Assembly: GCF_000214175.1 (NCBI RefSeq) | Contig: NC_015564.1 | Coordinates: 2,666,001 to 2,730,000 of the forward strand | Length of the DNA: 64,000 bases | DNA from: Hoyosella subflava DQS3-9A1 | GTDB lineage: Bacteria; Actinomycetota; Actinomycetes; Mycobacteriales; Mycobacteriaceae | Reading direction: 5' to 3' | In this document: positions 6,648-15,285 of the stretch, piece after piece | Layout of the letters: every line of letters starts with the position of its first letter | Numbering within the stretch: position 1 is the stretch's first letter | The notes under the pieces: model-generated | Seen by the model: only the letters and a program-made list of their open reading frames with translations | Database searches by the model: none | Told to the model about the DNA's origin: nothing | Made by a program: the position numbers and the translations under genes

Positions 6648-7592
6648 ATGCCGAACCGGGTACCCGAGCTTGCACCAGTCCTGGAGGTCCGCGATCTGCG
6701 GATGCGGTACGGGACAGTTGACGTTCTTGACGGTGTAACCTTCTCCGCTTACCGGGGAGAAGTTGTTGCACTTCTGGGCCCAAACGGGGCAGGAAAGACA
6801 ACCACGATTGAGATCCTCGAAGGATTCCGCATCCGGTCAGCTGGCGACGCCATTGTCTTGGGTACCGACCCCGCTTCAGGTGATGAAGACTGGCGCGCCC
6901 GCACGGGTGTCGTGCTGCAATCCTGGCGCGACCACGCACGGTGGCGGGTCCGTGCGCTGCTGGAGAATCTCGGACGCTTTTACGAGCCGTACTCCACCCC
7001 AGGAAAGGCACGTCCGTACCAGGTTGACGAGCTCCTCGAGATGGTCGGACTCACCGAGCACGCGAACAAAAAAATCGGCACGCTTTCCGGTGGTCAGCGT
7101 CGGCGCCTCGATGTTGCAATCGGCATCGTCGGACGCCCCGAAGTGCTCTTCCTCGACGAACCAACGGCCGGATTTGACCCGCAGGCGCGGCGCGAGTTCC
7201 ACGACTTGATCCACCGACTCACGGACTTCGAAGACACCACGATTCTGCTCACAACACACGATCTTGCTGAGGCTGAGAAGCTCGCGGACAGAGTGCTCAT
7301 CCTCGCCGGAGGACGGATCGTGGCGGACGGGACACCCGAACAACTCGCTCGATCGGTCGCTCGTGACGCGGAAGTGCGGTGGACGCGTGGGGGCGAGCAT
7401 TTCCTGCACGCAACGTCGGAACCGACACGTTTCGCACGCGAGCTCTTTTCCCAGTGGGGCGACGACATCGATGATCTTGAAATCCGGCGCACGAACCTCG
7501 AAGACACCTACCTGACGATGGTGCAGCGCTACGAATCCGGCGCACCAACCGCGAAAACCGACTTCATGCCGATAGCCGAGGAGGCTTTGTGA
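6648..7592 (+). CDS. ABC transporter ATP-binding protein (DrrA/multidrug or lipid export type)
   Basis: A 314-residue ATPase. Walker A is GPNGAGKTT (about residues 44-52), the signature is LSGGQ (about 148), Walker B is EVLFLDEPTAGFDP, and the switch His lies in LLTTHDL. The Q-loop region reads VLQSWRDH. A C-terminal extension with RTNLEDTYLTM is typical of ABC-2 export ATPases of the DrrA/NodI/CcmA group. It drives the permease encoded next, whose GTG start overlaps its stop (GTGA). Substrate is unknown; drug, lipid or antibiotic export is common for this class. Confidence 0.9.
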   Translation: MPNRVPELAPVLEVRDLRMRYGTVDVLDGVTFSAYRGEVVALLGPNGAGKTTTIEILEGFRIRSAGDAIVLGTDPASGDEDWRARTGVVLQSWRDHARWRVRALLENLGRFYEPYSTPGKARPYQVDELLEMVGLTEHANKKIGTLSGGQRRRLDVAIGIVGRPEVLFLDEPTAGFDPQARREFHDLIHRLTDFEDTTILLTTHDLAEAEKLADRVLILAGGRIVADGTPEQLARSVARDAEVRWTRGGEHFLHATSEPTRFARELFSQWGDDIDDLEIRRTNLEDTYLTMVQRYESGAPTAKTDFMPIAEEAL

Positions 7593-8443
7593 ACCCGCAC
7601 CTTCATGCCGTCCGCGCGGGACTAGGCCGCGGATGGATAGAGTTCCTTAACAGCCTCCGAAGCCCCCAGGACCTGGGGTATTACCTGTTCTTCGGAGCGG
7701 GCGTCCTCGTCTACCTGTACTTCAACCGCAACTCCGCGGTCGAGGGCACCGACCTTCTTTACCCTGCGGTTGCGCTGCCGAGCATCCTGGGTGCGCTTAT
7801 CGCGTTCGGAGCATACATCGGTCCGATGTACGCTCTCGCGGTCGAACGCGAGGACGGAACGCTGCTACGCGCGAAAGCGACGCCACACGGGATGACCGGA
7901 TACGTCAGCGGGCAGGTGCTGTTCCAATCCGTGAGTGCGATACCGATGCTCGCGATCCTCATTATTCCGGGGCTGTTCCTGTTCGACGGCTTCGCCGCGC
8001 AGGGTGTCGGGTCCTGGCTGGCTGTTCTCGGACTGATCGTGCTTGGGCTGCTCGCGGTGCTTCCAATTGGCATTGTGGTCGGTTCATTGATCAAAAGCCC
8101 CAACAAGATCGGCACATGGGGCATGCTCCCCATGATCATCATGTTCGGTATCTCCGGGATCTTCTTCCCGCTCCAAGCATTATGGGGCTGGGTTCAGGTT
8201 GTCGCCCAGTTCCTGCCGATGTACTGGCTCGGTCTCGGTATGCGTTCGGCGCTGCTCCCCGGTGACGCTGTCGCCCTCGAGATCGGCGAATCGTGGCGCA
8301 CTATCGAAATGATCGGCGTTCTCGGTCTCTGGGCTGTCATCGGGCTGCTGTTGACCCCGATAGTGCTTCGCCGAGTCGCCCGGAGACAATCAGGTTCAGC
8401 TGTAGAGGCAGGCAAGCAGCGCGCAATGCAGATGTACCAGTAA
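7589..8443 (+). CDS. ABC-2 type transporter permease
   Basis: A 284-residue integral membrane protein with about six hydrophobic segments (for example YYLFFGAGVLVYLYF, IPMLAILIIPGLFLF, WLAVLGLIVLGLLAVLPIGIVVGS, MLPMIIMFGISGIFFPLQAL), arranged as in ABC2_membrane exporters; the GISGIFFPL segment is the conserved ABC-2 motif. The start is GTG overlapping the ATPase stop by four bases, so the two are made in fixed ratio. Together they form a complete exporter. Confidence 0.88.
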   Translation: MNPHLHAVRAGLGRGWIEFLNSLRSPQDLGYYLFFGAGVLVYLYFNRNSAVEGTDLLYPAVALPSILGALIAFGAYIGPMYALAVEREDGTLLRAKATPHGMTGYVSGQVLFQSVSAIPMLAILIIPGLFLFDGFAAQGVGSWLAVLGLIVLGLLAVLPIGIVVGSLIKSPNKIGTWGMLPMIIMFGISGIFFPLQALWGWVQVVAQFLPMYWLGLGMRSALLPGDAVALEIGESWRTIEMIGVLGLWAVIGLLLTPIVLRRVARRQSGSAVEAGKQRAMQMYQ

Positions 8444-8462
8444 GGGGCCGACGATTACCGCC

Positions 8463-8687
8463 GTGAGCGACACCATCTACAACCGGATTGCCGTGCTCCG
8501 TGTGGAGCGCGGCATCTCCCGGCGTGAACTCTCCGAGGCTCTTGGTGTCCATTATCAGACCATTGGATACCTCGAACGAGGCGAGTACAGTCCGAGCCTT
8601 CACCTTGCTCTCCGCATCGCTGCGTTCTTCGGTGTGCCCGTAGAGGTCGTTTTCTCGACGGAGCCGTTCCAGCGCATCGGACAGTAG
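8463..8687 (+). CDS. Small XRE-family helix-turn-helix regulator
   Basis: A 74-residue protein that is essentially one HTH_3 domain: NRIAVLRVERGISRRELSEALGVHYQTIGYLERGEYSPSLHLALRIAAFFGVPVEVVF. It resembles the YozG/Cro-like proteins that end ABC-2 exporter operons. GTG start, 19 bases after the permease stop, so probably co-transcribed. It is the best local candidate for binding the dyad at 6598-6615. No ligand domain is present. Confidence 0.85.
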   Translation: MSDTIYNRIAVLRVERGISRRELSEALGVHYQTIGYLERGEYSPSLHLALRIAAFFGVPVEVVFSTEPFQRIGQ

Positions 8688-8699
8688 CGATCACCACTG

Positions 8700-9320
8700 T
8701 CAGGGGTGTGAATCGCCGAGACGTTCGACCCGAGTGCAGCACACCGTGAGCAGTTCCTCGTCATGACTGATGAGGAGCACGCCTGCCGAACTGTCCCCGG
8801 CGTAGTTCACCAGTGTTCGCGCAATCCGTGCGGTCGTCGCGGCATCGAGCATGGATGTTGCTTCGTCACACAGCAGGTACGCAGGCTGCTGCGCGAGCGC
8901 CCGTCCGACACACGCGCGCTGCAGCTGCCCATCACTAACCTCGTGGGGCTTGCGGCTCAGCAAGTCCTGGGTGAGACCCACGCTGAAAGCAAGCTCGGCC
9001 ACGTCCACGCGCCGTCTTGCGATCACAGCTGGTTCCGCGATGATCTGTGCAAGAGTGAACCGCGGGTTCGTGGCTACTCGGGGGGACTGGAAAACCATCG
9101 CGACGTCCCCGCGCTGCCGGCCCAACGGTTGCCCATCGAGCGTCACTGTGCCCGAGGCCGGCCGCAATAGCCCTGACAACACACGCGCGAGCGTCGTCTT
9201 ACCCGAACCTGACTCACCCGCGAGGCCCACCACCTCACCTCGTTCGAGCGTGAAGTCGACATCGTTAAGAACGGGAGCCGCCCGCTCGTAGCCTGCTGTC
9301 ACCGCCATTGCGGCGAGCAT
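8700..9320 (-). CDS. Peptide/nickel-type ABC importer ATPase (DppF/NikE-like), last gene of operon
   Basis: A compact 206-residue ATPase. Walker A is GESGSGKTT, Walker B is AYLLCDEATSMLDA, and the switch His lies in LLISHD. The signature reads EVSDGQLQR instead of LSGGQ, a variant I associate with NikE/CntF-like metal-import ATPases. It lacks the C-terminal oligo-HPY extension of OppF. Its ATG overlaps the stop of the other ATPase (TGATG). With the genes up to 13686 it forms a complete five-component importer. Confidence 0.85.
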   Translation of the reverse strand: MLAAMAVTAGYERAAPVLNDVDFTLERGEVVGLAGESGSGKTTLARVLSGLLRPASGTVTLDGQPLGRQRGDVAMVFQSPRVATNPRFTLAQIIAEPAVIARRRVDVAELAFSVGLTQDLLSRKPHEVSDGQLQRACVGRALAQQPAYLLCDEATSMLDAATTARIARTLVNYAGDSSAGVLLISHDEELLTVCCTRVERLGDSHP

Positions 9321-10237
9321 CAGATGCTCCGCTCCCTGAGCGTGCGATCACCACGGGTGACAAGTGTTGTTGGTGCCCCGGTGTAAGCACAGACGTCAGG
9401 CGGCAGGTCTGTGAGTGCAGGCGTCACACGTGGAAGGGGTTTCAGTCCGCGTTCCGGCAGCGCTGCGAGCAGAGCGCTGGTGTATTCGTGCCACGGGTCG
9501 GCGAGGACATCGCGGGCGGGCCCCACCTCGACGATGCGTGACGCGTACATGATCGCCAGCGTGTCCGCCACATCCTTTCGCAGCAGGGCACCGAGATCGT
9601 GGGTGATCAGCAACACTGCGGCACCCGCGTCCGCGCACTCGCGCAGCAGATCGAGGACCTGATCGGTTCGGCGCCGGTCGAGGCTCGCGGTGGGTTCGTC
9701 CGCAACGATCACGGCGGGTTCACCCGCCAGCGCTGCGGCGATTGCCGCCCGCTGCACCAGCCCGCCGGAAAGTTCGTGCGGGTACGAATCCAGCAATTCA
9801 GTTGGGAGCCCGACGCGCTGAGCAAGTTCCTCTATGCCGTAGGGCGATTCGAGCGTCGCTATCGTCTCGTCGAGTTGCGACCTAATGGTTCGAACCGGCG
9901 TGAAATGTGTCGACGGCGATTGCGGCACCAATGCGACGTGGCGGCCGCGGTGAGCGCGGGTCCCTGTCAGCACGTCTACTGCCTCGCCGTGGATGCGCAC
10001 CATCACATTCCCCGAGACGACAGCGTGGCGCGGCAGCATTCGCATCACCGCGCTCGCGACAACTGATTTGCCACATCCTGATTCGCCAGCCAACCCAGTG
10101 ATTCTGCCGCTCGCGACGTTGAGACTCACGCCGGTTGCCGCGTGAACGGTGGTGTTCCGCGAAAGCGGAATGCGGACGGTGAGGTCCTGGACAATCAGAC
10201 CGCTCTCGACCTGAACTGAAACATCTGTGAGGGTCAT
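9320..10237 (-). CDS. Peptide/nickel-type ABC importer ATPase (DppD/NikD-like)
   Basis: A 305-residue ATPase with Walker A GESGCGKS, signature LSGGLVQR, Walker B VIVADEPTASLDRR and switch His in LLITHDLGAL. The C-terminal piece (DVLADPWHEYTSALLAALPERG and DLPPDVCAY) is the shortened oligo-HPY tail of this family. I start at the ATG at 10237 because it overlaps the permease stop as ATGA; 38 further codons are open upstream but lie inside the permease gene. It pairs with the smaller ATPase encoded next. Confidence 0.87.
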   Translation of the reverse strand: MTLTDVSVQVESGLIVQDLTVRIPLSRNTTVHAATGVSLNVASGRITGLAGESGCGKSVVASAVMRMLPRHAVVSGNVMVRIHGEAVDVLTGTRAHRGRHVALVPQSPSTHFTPVRTIRSQLDETIATLESPYGIEELAQRVGLPTELLDSYPHELSGGLVQRAAIAAALAGEPAVIVADEPTASLDRRRTDQVLDLLRECADAGAAVLLITHDLGALLRKDVADTLAIMYASRIVEVGPARDVLADPWHEYTSALLAALPERGLKPLPRVTPALTDLPPDVCAYTGAPTTLVTRGDRTLRERSI

Positions 10238-11055
10238 AGCGGCACCTTCGACGGTTTCGGTGGGATAGTGAGCGTGCGCAGCGCCGACCCCGCGACCGCG
10301 ACCGACACAGTCGTGATGACGAGAACTCCCGCCGGGAACACGAGCGTCCACCAGCCACCCAGCAGCAGCGAACTACGCGCCTCCTCCAGCAGGGTTCCCA
10401 GACTCGGCTCGTGTGGGGGCAACCCGAAGCCCAGGAAGGACAGTGTCGACTCGTGCCAGACCGCGTGCGGGAGCAGCAGAACAATCGCGATCAGCGCTTG
10501 CGGAGCGACCGCTGGCAGAATATGCGTCCGCAACACGTGCAGCTTGGATGCCCCCGCCAGTACCGCCGCACTGATGTATTCACGCTCTCGGAGACTCAGC
10601 GCTTCGGAACGCACAATGCGGGCGACCTGCACCCAGTGTGTTAGCGCGATCGACAGCACGATCGCGACGACGTTCCCGCGAAAGAGCGCAACGATCACGA
10701 TGCCGAGAAGCAAGTGCGGTAGCGCATTTGCTGCATCAGCCAGGCGCATGACGATCCGATCGATCCAGCCGCCGGCCAGCGCGGACAGTGTCCCGACGAG
10801 CACGCCGATCAGGGTGGCCAGTAATGCGGATGCGAGCGCCACCAGCAGTGACGTACGGATCGCGGAAGCGATGCGCACGAAAAGATCCCGTCCCGCTGAA
10901 TCCGTGCCGAACCAGAACTCCACTGACGGTGCTTGTCTCGCGGCCGCGAAGTTCGTCACCCGATCGTTCACGTCGCTGAACCACGGCACGACAACGGCGT
11001 ACGCGATGACCAGCCCAAGGATGACAAGGCAGATGGAGAGGCGTCGTTTAGCCAT
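10234..11055 (-). CDS. ABC importer permease (DppC/NikC-like)
   Basis: A 273-residue BPD_transp_1 permease. It shows the DppC pattern: an N-terminal helix, the periplasmic FWFGTDSAGRDLFVRI motif, then the EAA loop region (EYISAAVLAGASKLHVLRTHILPAV) and a final segment with LSFLGFGLPPHEPSLGTLL. These motifs are diagnostic for the C-type permease of oligopeptide/nickel importers. It overlaps the neighbouring permease by eight bases and the ATPase by four, so the operon is co-translated. Confidence 0.9.
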   Translation of the reverse strand: MAKRRLSICLVILGLVIAYAVVVPWFSDVNDRVTNFAAARQAPSVEFWFGTDSAGRDLFVRIASAIRTSLLVALASALLATLIGVLVGTLSALAGGWIDRIVMRLADAANALPHLLLGIVIVALFRGNVVAIVLSIALTHWVQVARIVRSEALSLREREYISAAVLAGASKLHVLRTHILPAVAPQALIAIVLLLPHAVWHESTLSFLGFGLPPHEPSLGTLLEEARSSLLLGGWWTLVFPAGVLVITTVSVAVAGSALRTLTIPPKPSKVPL

Positions 11056-12079
11056 CGGCCTTCACCCTCGGATCTAGGAGGACGTAGGCGATGTCGGCGA
11101 GCAACGAGCCAACCAGGACCGCGCAGGTCGTGCCTACCGTGAGGATCGCGAGTAGCGGCATGTCCAGATCGCGGGCGGACTGGACGAGCGCCCCCGCAGC
11201 ACCAGGCCAGGAGAAAATCTCCTCGACGAGCACCGCGCCGACGACGACCTCCGGCAATCGAACCCCGATAATGGTCACGAACGGAGCCAGCGACGTCGGC
11301 AGGATGTGGCGACGTGTGATTGTCCGCATGTCCACGCCGCGGGCGACCGCTCCCGCCACGTAGTCCTCGCCGCGGTTGGCCGATACTGATTCGCGCACTG
11401 CAAGAAGAGCCCAGGGAAGCTGCGAGACCGCCAGGACAGCGGCGGGCAAGACTAGGTGTCGTGCGACCTGCCCGAATGTCGGGTCCGCACCAGCGTCCGT
11501 CAAGCCAGCTGGCGGCAGCCACCCCAGCCCTACTGCGAAGATACCGATCGCCGCGAGCGCAAGGACGAACGGCGGCAGTCCCTGAATGACAATGCAGGCT
11601 GCAGCGACCGCCCGATCGATGAGACCGCCGCGGTGCATACCCGCCCATACACCGACAGCCAGCGCGATGAGAATCGACCCTGTCATCCCCACGGAAACCA
11701 GCAGAATCGTCCACGGGATCCGTTCCGTGAGCACCTGCGCCACTGGCTGACTGAAGCTTCGCGACATGCCCAGGTCACCCGTCAATACGGCATGCAGCCA
11801 CGAGAAATACAGTTCGTACCAGGGCGTGTGAAGGCCCAACTCGTCAGCGATCAGCGCCTTGTCCGCTTCACTGGTCGTCATGTACCGGTTACCCAGGTAG
11901 CCAGCCAGAGGATCGAACGGAGACACAGCTGCGGCAGCGAATAGTCCCGCGGAGACGCCGCCGAGTACAGGGACGAACAGCAGCAGCCGGTACATGATCA
12001 TCGCCTTCAGGCCCCGGTTGCGGTACCGGCTCCTCCGGGGGTGACGTGGCTCGTGTGCACGGACGGCAAGGGCGGTCAT
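11048..12079 (-). CDS. ABC importer permease (DppB/NikB-like)
   Basis: A 343-residue BPD_transp_1 permease of the B type. FDPLAGYLGNRY and ALIADELGLHTPWYELYFSWLHAVLTGDLGMS are the DppB/OppB landmarks, followed by the EAA-type loop (EDYVAGAVARGVDMRTITRRHILPTSL) and VVGAVLVEEIFSWPGAAGALV. I start at the ATG at 12079, which overlaps the stop of the binding-protein gene (ATGA); the 27 residues before MIMYRLL are polar and might be a cytoplasmic extension, or the true start may be downstream. Confidence 0.88.
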   Translation of the reverse strand: MTALAVRAHEPRHPRRSRYRNRGLKAMIMYRLLLFVPVLGGVSAGLFAAAAVSPFDPLAGYLGNRYMTTSEADKALIADELGLHTPWYELYFSWLHAVLTGDLGMSRSFSQPVAQVLTERIPWTILLVSVGMTGSILIALAVGVWAGMHRGGLIDRAVAAACIVIQGLPPFVLALAAIGIFAVGLGWLPPAGLTDAGADPTFGQVARHLVLPAAVLAVSQLPWALLAVRESVSANRGEDYVAGAVARGVDMRTITRRHILPTSLAPFVTIIGVRLPEVVVGAVLVEEIFSWPGAAGALVQSARDLDMPLLAILTVGTTCAVLVGSLLADIAYVLLDPRVKADG

Positions 12080-13686
12080 GGCGATCGTGTCCAGGTATGG
12101 ACCGACCACCACGGTCCCCATGTGACGCCATGTGAGTGCGGTTCGAGAACGGGAGGTGACTTTACCCAGTCCGAGTCCCTGGAAATGTACACGTGATCGA
12201 GGAAAGCAAGAAACACGTAGCTGGGGTCATCGATGTAGACGTCCTGCACAACGCGGTACGCGGCGGCGCGTTCGTCAGGATCAGTGCTGCGCCGAGCCCG
12301 GTCAAGTTCTTCGTCGACCGCCGCGTTCGCGTGGCGGCTTGCGTTGTCGTAGACACTCCCTGCATCAGGATCGAGGTATGCCGAGTGAAGAGTCTTGTAG
12401 GCCTGCGTGTCAGGGTCGTAGGGTTCATCTCCGCCGCCGATCAGAATCGAATCAGTGTCGATGCGGGGCGTAATCCTGTCCCAGGAAAGGGCTTCGAGGC
12501 TGACTTCCACACCGATCGCGAGCGCGTCTGATGCGAAGGCCTGGGAAAGATCCCGCCTGACTGTGTCAGCAGAGTTGTACATCAGCGTGAACGCGGCTCG
12601 CTGACCGTCTTTCACCCGTATGTTGTCCGGTCCTAATTCCCAGCCCGCCTCATCAAGCAATCTCCCCGCCAGGTCCGGGTCATGGGAAAACGTGGCCTCA
12701 GGGTTGTGCGCGTCCCCGTACACCTCTGGGAACGGTGTATGCGCGGCGCGACCGTGACCTGCCAAGATGTTGTCGATCATCATGGTCCGGTTCACCGTGT
12801 GATTCAAGGCCCGGCGCAGGACAGGATCGCCGGTGACGGGGTTGCCCGTCGGCATCGATATGCCCCGCCAGTCAGCAGACGTGCTCGCTTGGACGGACAT
12901 GCCCACGCGGTCCGCGAATGTCGCGGCCAAGTGGGGCGGCAGGCTCGTTCCGTCGAACTCCCCGGTGGCCATCCGCTGGGCACGAGTGTTGTCGTCGGGT
13001 ACGTACAGGAGCGTGATCCGTTCCACCTCCGGAGTACCGCCCCAGTAGTCCTCGTTGGCCTCGAGCACGGCTCGATCTGGAGACAGCCCAGTCAGCCGGT
13101 AAGGACCCGTTCCGATCGGATTGCTGTTGAGGGGTGATTCAGCGGCAAGCCCCGGTTCCGCGACCGATTCCGACGGCACAATCCCGATGAGCAGTTTCGT
13201 CGGGAAAGCGGCGTACGAATGCGCGAGGGTGAAGCGTACGGTCGTTTCGTCCAGCGCTTCGACCGCCTCGATCATGTCGAACGAGGAGCGCGCTTCAGAC
13301 GCTGAGGCGGGATCGAGGATCGACGTGTAGGTTGCGACGACATCCTCGGCATCGAAAGCGGAGCCGTCGTGAAAACTCACGCCCTCGCGAAGGGTGACAG
13401 TCCACGATGTGGCGTCGCTGTTTGGTTCGGGGAGTTCGACGGCGAGCGCAGGCTCGAAATCTGGCAACCCTTCCCCACCGCTGAGTCGCAGCAGTCCGTC
13501 GTACATCTTCGCTTCCCCTGCTGGCCCATAGCCCGCAACTGGGTTGTAGCCGCCAAGTGCGTGGCCATCGGCGAGAACAATTGTGTGGGAGGCGGATTCA
13601 GCTGCTGGTGTCCCGCATCCAGTGAGAACGACTGTGAGTGCGCAGGTTGCGGCTCCTGCGGCACGGGCGGGCGTACTCACACTCAC
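12076..13686 (-). CDS. Extracellular solute-binding lipoprotein, family 5 (peptide/nickel)
   Basis: A 536-residue SBP_bac_5 protein that delivers ligand to the permeases encoded downstream. The N-terminus is a lipoprotein signal ending in the lipobox LTGC (Cys24). The family core is clear: WTVTLREGVSFHDGSAFDAEDVVATY, then NPIGTGPYRL and EDYWGG. The pocket-lining residues that separate peptide from metal-chelate binders cannot be judged by eye, so dipeptide, nickel-chelate or metallophore remain open. It is the first gene of a five-gene minus-strand operon and has the palindrome CATCTGTACAGATG just before its start. Confidence 0.9.
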   Translation of the reverse strand: MSVSTPARAAGAATCALTVVLTGCGTPAAESASHTIVLADGHALGGYNPVAGYGPAGEAKMYDGLLRLSGGEGLPDFEPALAVELPEPNSDATSWTVTLREGVSFHDGSAFDAEDVVATYTSILDPASASEARSSFDMIEAVEALDETTVRFTLAHSYAAFPTKLLIGIVPSESVAEPGLAAESPLNSNPIGTGPYRLTGLSPDRAVLEANEDYWGGTPEVERITLLYVPDDNTRAQRMATGEFDGTSLPPHLAATFADRVGMSVQASTSADWRGISMPTGNPVTGDPVLRRALNHTVNRTMMIDNILAGHGRAAHTPFPEVYGDAHNPEATFSHDPDLAGRLLDEAGWELGPDNIRVKDGQRAAFTLMYNSADTVRRDLSQAFASDALAIGVEVSLEALSWDRITPRIDTDSILIGGGDEPYDPDTQAYKTLHSAYLDPDAGSVYDNASRHANAAVDEELDRARRSTDPDERAAAYRVVQDVYIDDPSYVFLAFLDHVYISRDSDWVKSPPVLEPHSHGVTWGPWWSVHTWTRSP

Positions 13687-13698
13687 AGGTCACCCTCT

Positions 13699-13712
13699 CA
13701 TCTGTACAGATG
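13699..13712. promoter_or_regulatory. Perfect 14-bp palindrome CATCTGTACAGATG before importer operon
   Basis: A spacerless perfect palindrome 13 bases upstream of the binding-protein start; the half-site CAGATG recurs at 13715-13720. Position at the start codon suggests a repressor operator over the leader. It does not match the IdeR or Zur boxes I know. Confidence 0.5.
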
Positions 13713-13773
13713 TTCAGATGTTTATCGTAACTCCGTGGTGCGGTGGGTCAAGATCAGGCTGCAGGTATTCGAG

Positions 13774-14712
13774 TTAGGCTCGTGCGGCGACGTAGGCGTC
13801 GCGGGCCGCGCGCGTTGGGAGATCAGCGCCAGCCCTGGCCACCGTGAGTGCAGAGACCGCTGCCGCATCGTTCAGCACTCCGGCAAGTTCATCGCAGGTG
13901 ATCGCTGCGAGCCGCCCGTCGAGCATGTCGCGTGACCAGAGCGAGTCGAGTATCCCAGTCATGAATGCATCACCCGCGCCGACCGTGTCGATGACGTCGA
14001 CCTTGTGCGGGGCGATTTCGATTTCTCCGTCACGGCACGCACCGAATGCGCCCTCCTTGCCTTTCGTCACCACGACGACAGAGGGCCCGCGAGAGAGCCA
14101 GTCACGTACCACTTCCTCTGGCGGCACTCCGGGTGCATACCATTCGAGATCTTCGTCACTCGCCTTCACAACATCAGCCGATGACACGAAATGGTCGATG
14201 CGATCGCGTGCACGGCCAGAGTCGGTGATCAAGCCGGGCCGGACGTTGGGGTCGAAACTGATGACCGAACTCGCCCCCGCAAGCGTGGCGGCTACCGCCT
14301 CTGCTCCTGGCTCCAGAAACGTGGCAATCGAGCCGGTGTGAATGAGGGCAGGCAGGTGCGGAGTTGCTATCGCAGCAATATCCCAGTGGATATCGAATTC
14401 GTAGCGCGCGGCACCGTTCTCATCGAGAAGGGCCTTCGCCGTGGAAGTCCGGGCAGCCGGAGTGACGAAAGTTGTTCCCACCCCTGAGGCTTCGAGGTGG
14501 CTGCGAATCATCTCACCGTGGCGATCAGCGGCGAATTGTGTGGCAAATTCAACCTGCCGCCCGAGCCGCGACAGTCCGACGGCGACGTTGCACGGGCTGC
14601 CCCCCACGTGTTCCGCAGCGGAAACATCCTCGCCGGGGCGGCTGACGATATCGATGAGCGATTCACCAATTACTAGTGCATATGAGTTCAAATCTTGATG
14701 ACCAAACGGCAT
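13774..14712 (-). CDS. PfkB-family carbohydrate kinase (fructokinase-like)
   Basis: A 312-residue ribokinase-fold sugar kinase. VIGESLIDIV starts the domain, GGSPCNVAVGLSRLG is the N-terminal PfkB signature, and DVIDTVGAGDAFMTGIL is the second signature containing the catalytic Asp of GAGD. The lid and ATP site (VVVVTKGKEGAFG) are in place. This pattern fits fructokinase better than ribokinase or adenosine kinase, but substrate is inferred. No transporter or sugar regulator stands next to it; it lies between the importer operon and the cold-shock gene, with no strong RBS at the ATG. Confidence 0.85.
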   Translation of the reverse strand: MPFGHQDLNSYALVIGESLIDIVSRPGEDVSAAEHVGGSPCNVAVGLSRLGRQVEFATQFAADRHGEMIRSHLEASGVGTTFVTPAARTSTAKALLDENGAARYEFDIHWDIAAIATPHLPALIHTGSIATFLEPGAEAVAATLAGASSVISFDPNVRPGLITDSGRARDRIDHFVSSADVVKASDEDLEWYAPGVPPEEVVRDWLSRGPSVVVVTKGKEGAFGACRDGEIEIAPHKVDVIDTVGAGDAFMTGILDSLWSRDMLDGRLAAITCDELAGVLNDAAAVSALTVARAGADLPTRAARDAYVAARA

Positions 14713-14750
14713 GGATTTACGCTAGCGCATCGAACCTCGCCAGGAAATGC

Positions 14751-14787
14751 CTATGCCCCCGCATCGACGAGCGATACGGGGGCATAG
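14751..14787 (-). terminator. Hairpin terminator after cold-shock gene
   Basis: An 11-bp perfect stem (CTATGCCCCCG / CGGGGGCATAG) plus an inner ATCG/CGAT stem after one mismatch, 37 bases beyond the cold-shock stop on the minus strand. Only a short T-stretch follows, typical of GC-rich actinobacterial terminators. Confidence 0.65.
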
Positions 14788-14823
14788 AACTAAAGTCGAG
14801 GGAAAACCTCAGACCGGTTTACC

Positions 14824-15027
14824 TCAGATGGGGCGAACCGCGATGGCCTGCTGGCCCTTCGGGCTCTGCCCGATCTCGAACTCAACTCGCTGGTTCTCTT
14901 CGAGCGAGCGGAAACCGCTTGACTGGATTTCCGAGTAGTGGACGAAAACGTCAGCGGAGCCATCCTCGGGAGCAATAAAGCCGAAGCCTTTTTCCGAGTT
15001 GAACCACTTGACTGTGCCCTGCGCCAT
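14824..15027 (-). CDS. Cold-shock protein, CspA family
   Basis: A 67-residue single cold-shock domain, the normal length. It starts [18 protein letters not shown], containing RNP1 (KGFGFI), followed by RNP2 (DVFVHYSEI) and ends [17 protein letters not shown]. It binds single-stranded RNA/DNA and acts as an RNA chaperone in the cytoplasm. The first Met is chosen by homology to the family; an open frame upstream is not used. About 260 bases of non-coding sequence precede it, which may include a long 5' leader as in other csp genes; a hairpin terminator follows. Confidence 0.95.
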   Translation of the reverse strand: MAQGTVKWFNSEKGFGFIAPEDGSADVFVHYSEIQSSGFRSLEENQRVEFEIGQSPKGQQAIAVRPI

Positions 15028-15285
15028 GATACTTCTTTCTCTTACCGGTAGATGATGGGTAGACGTTCCAGCCCATCCAGCCGGTTGAGGTCGGGGGCAC
15101 ACGAGGGGGTTTCCTGACAATCCTGCCAGGGTGTCCCGGGTCCGAGCGCCCTGCGACCGCAACATCGATCTCGAGCACGTACGAAACGAACACCGAAAAC
15201 TACGACCGGACTCAAGTAGAACACATCCACGGTGCCCGCGCTAGTGCAACACGCCAGTGTCACACCGGCGAATCGCTCCTGCGGC

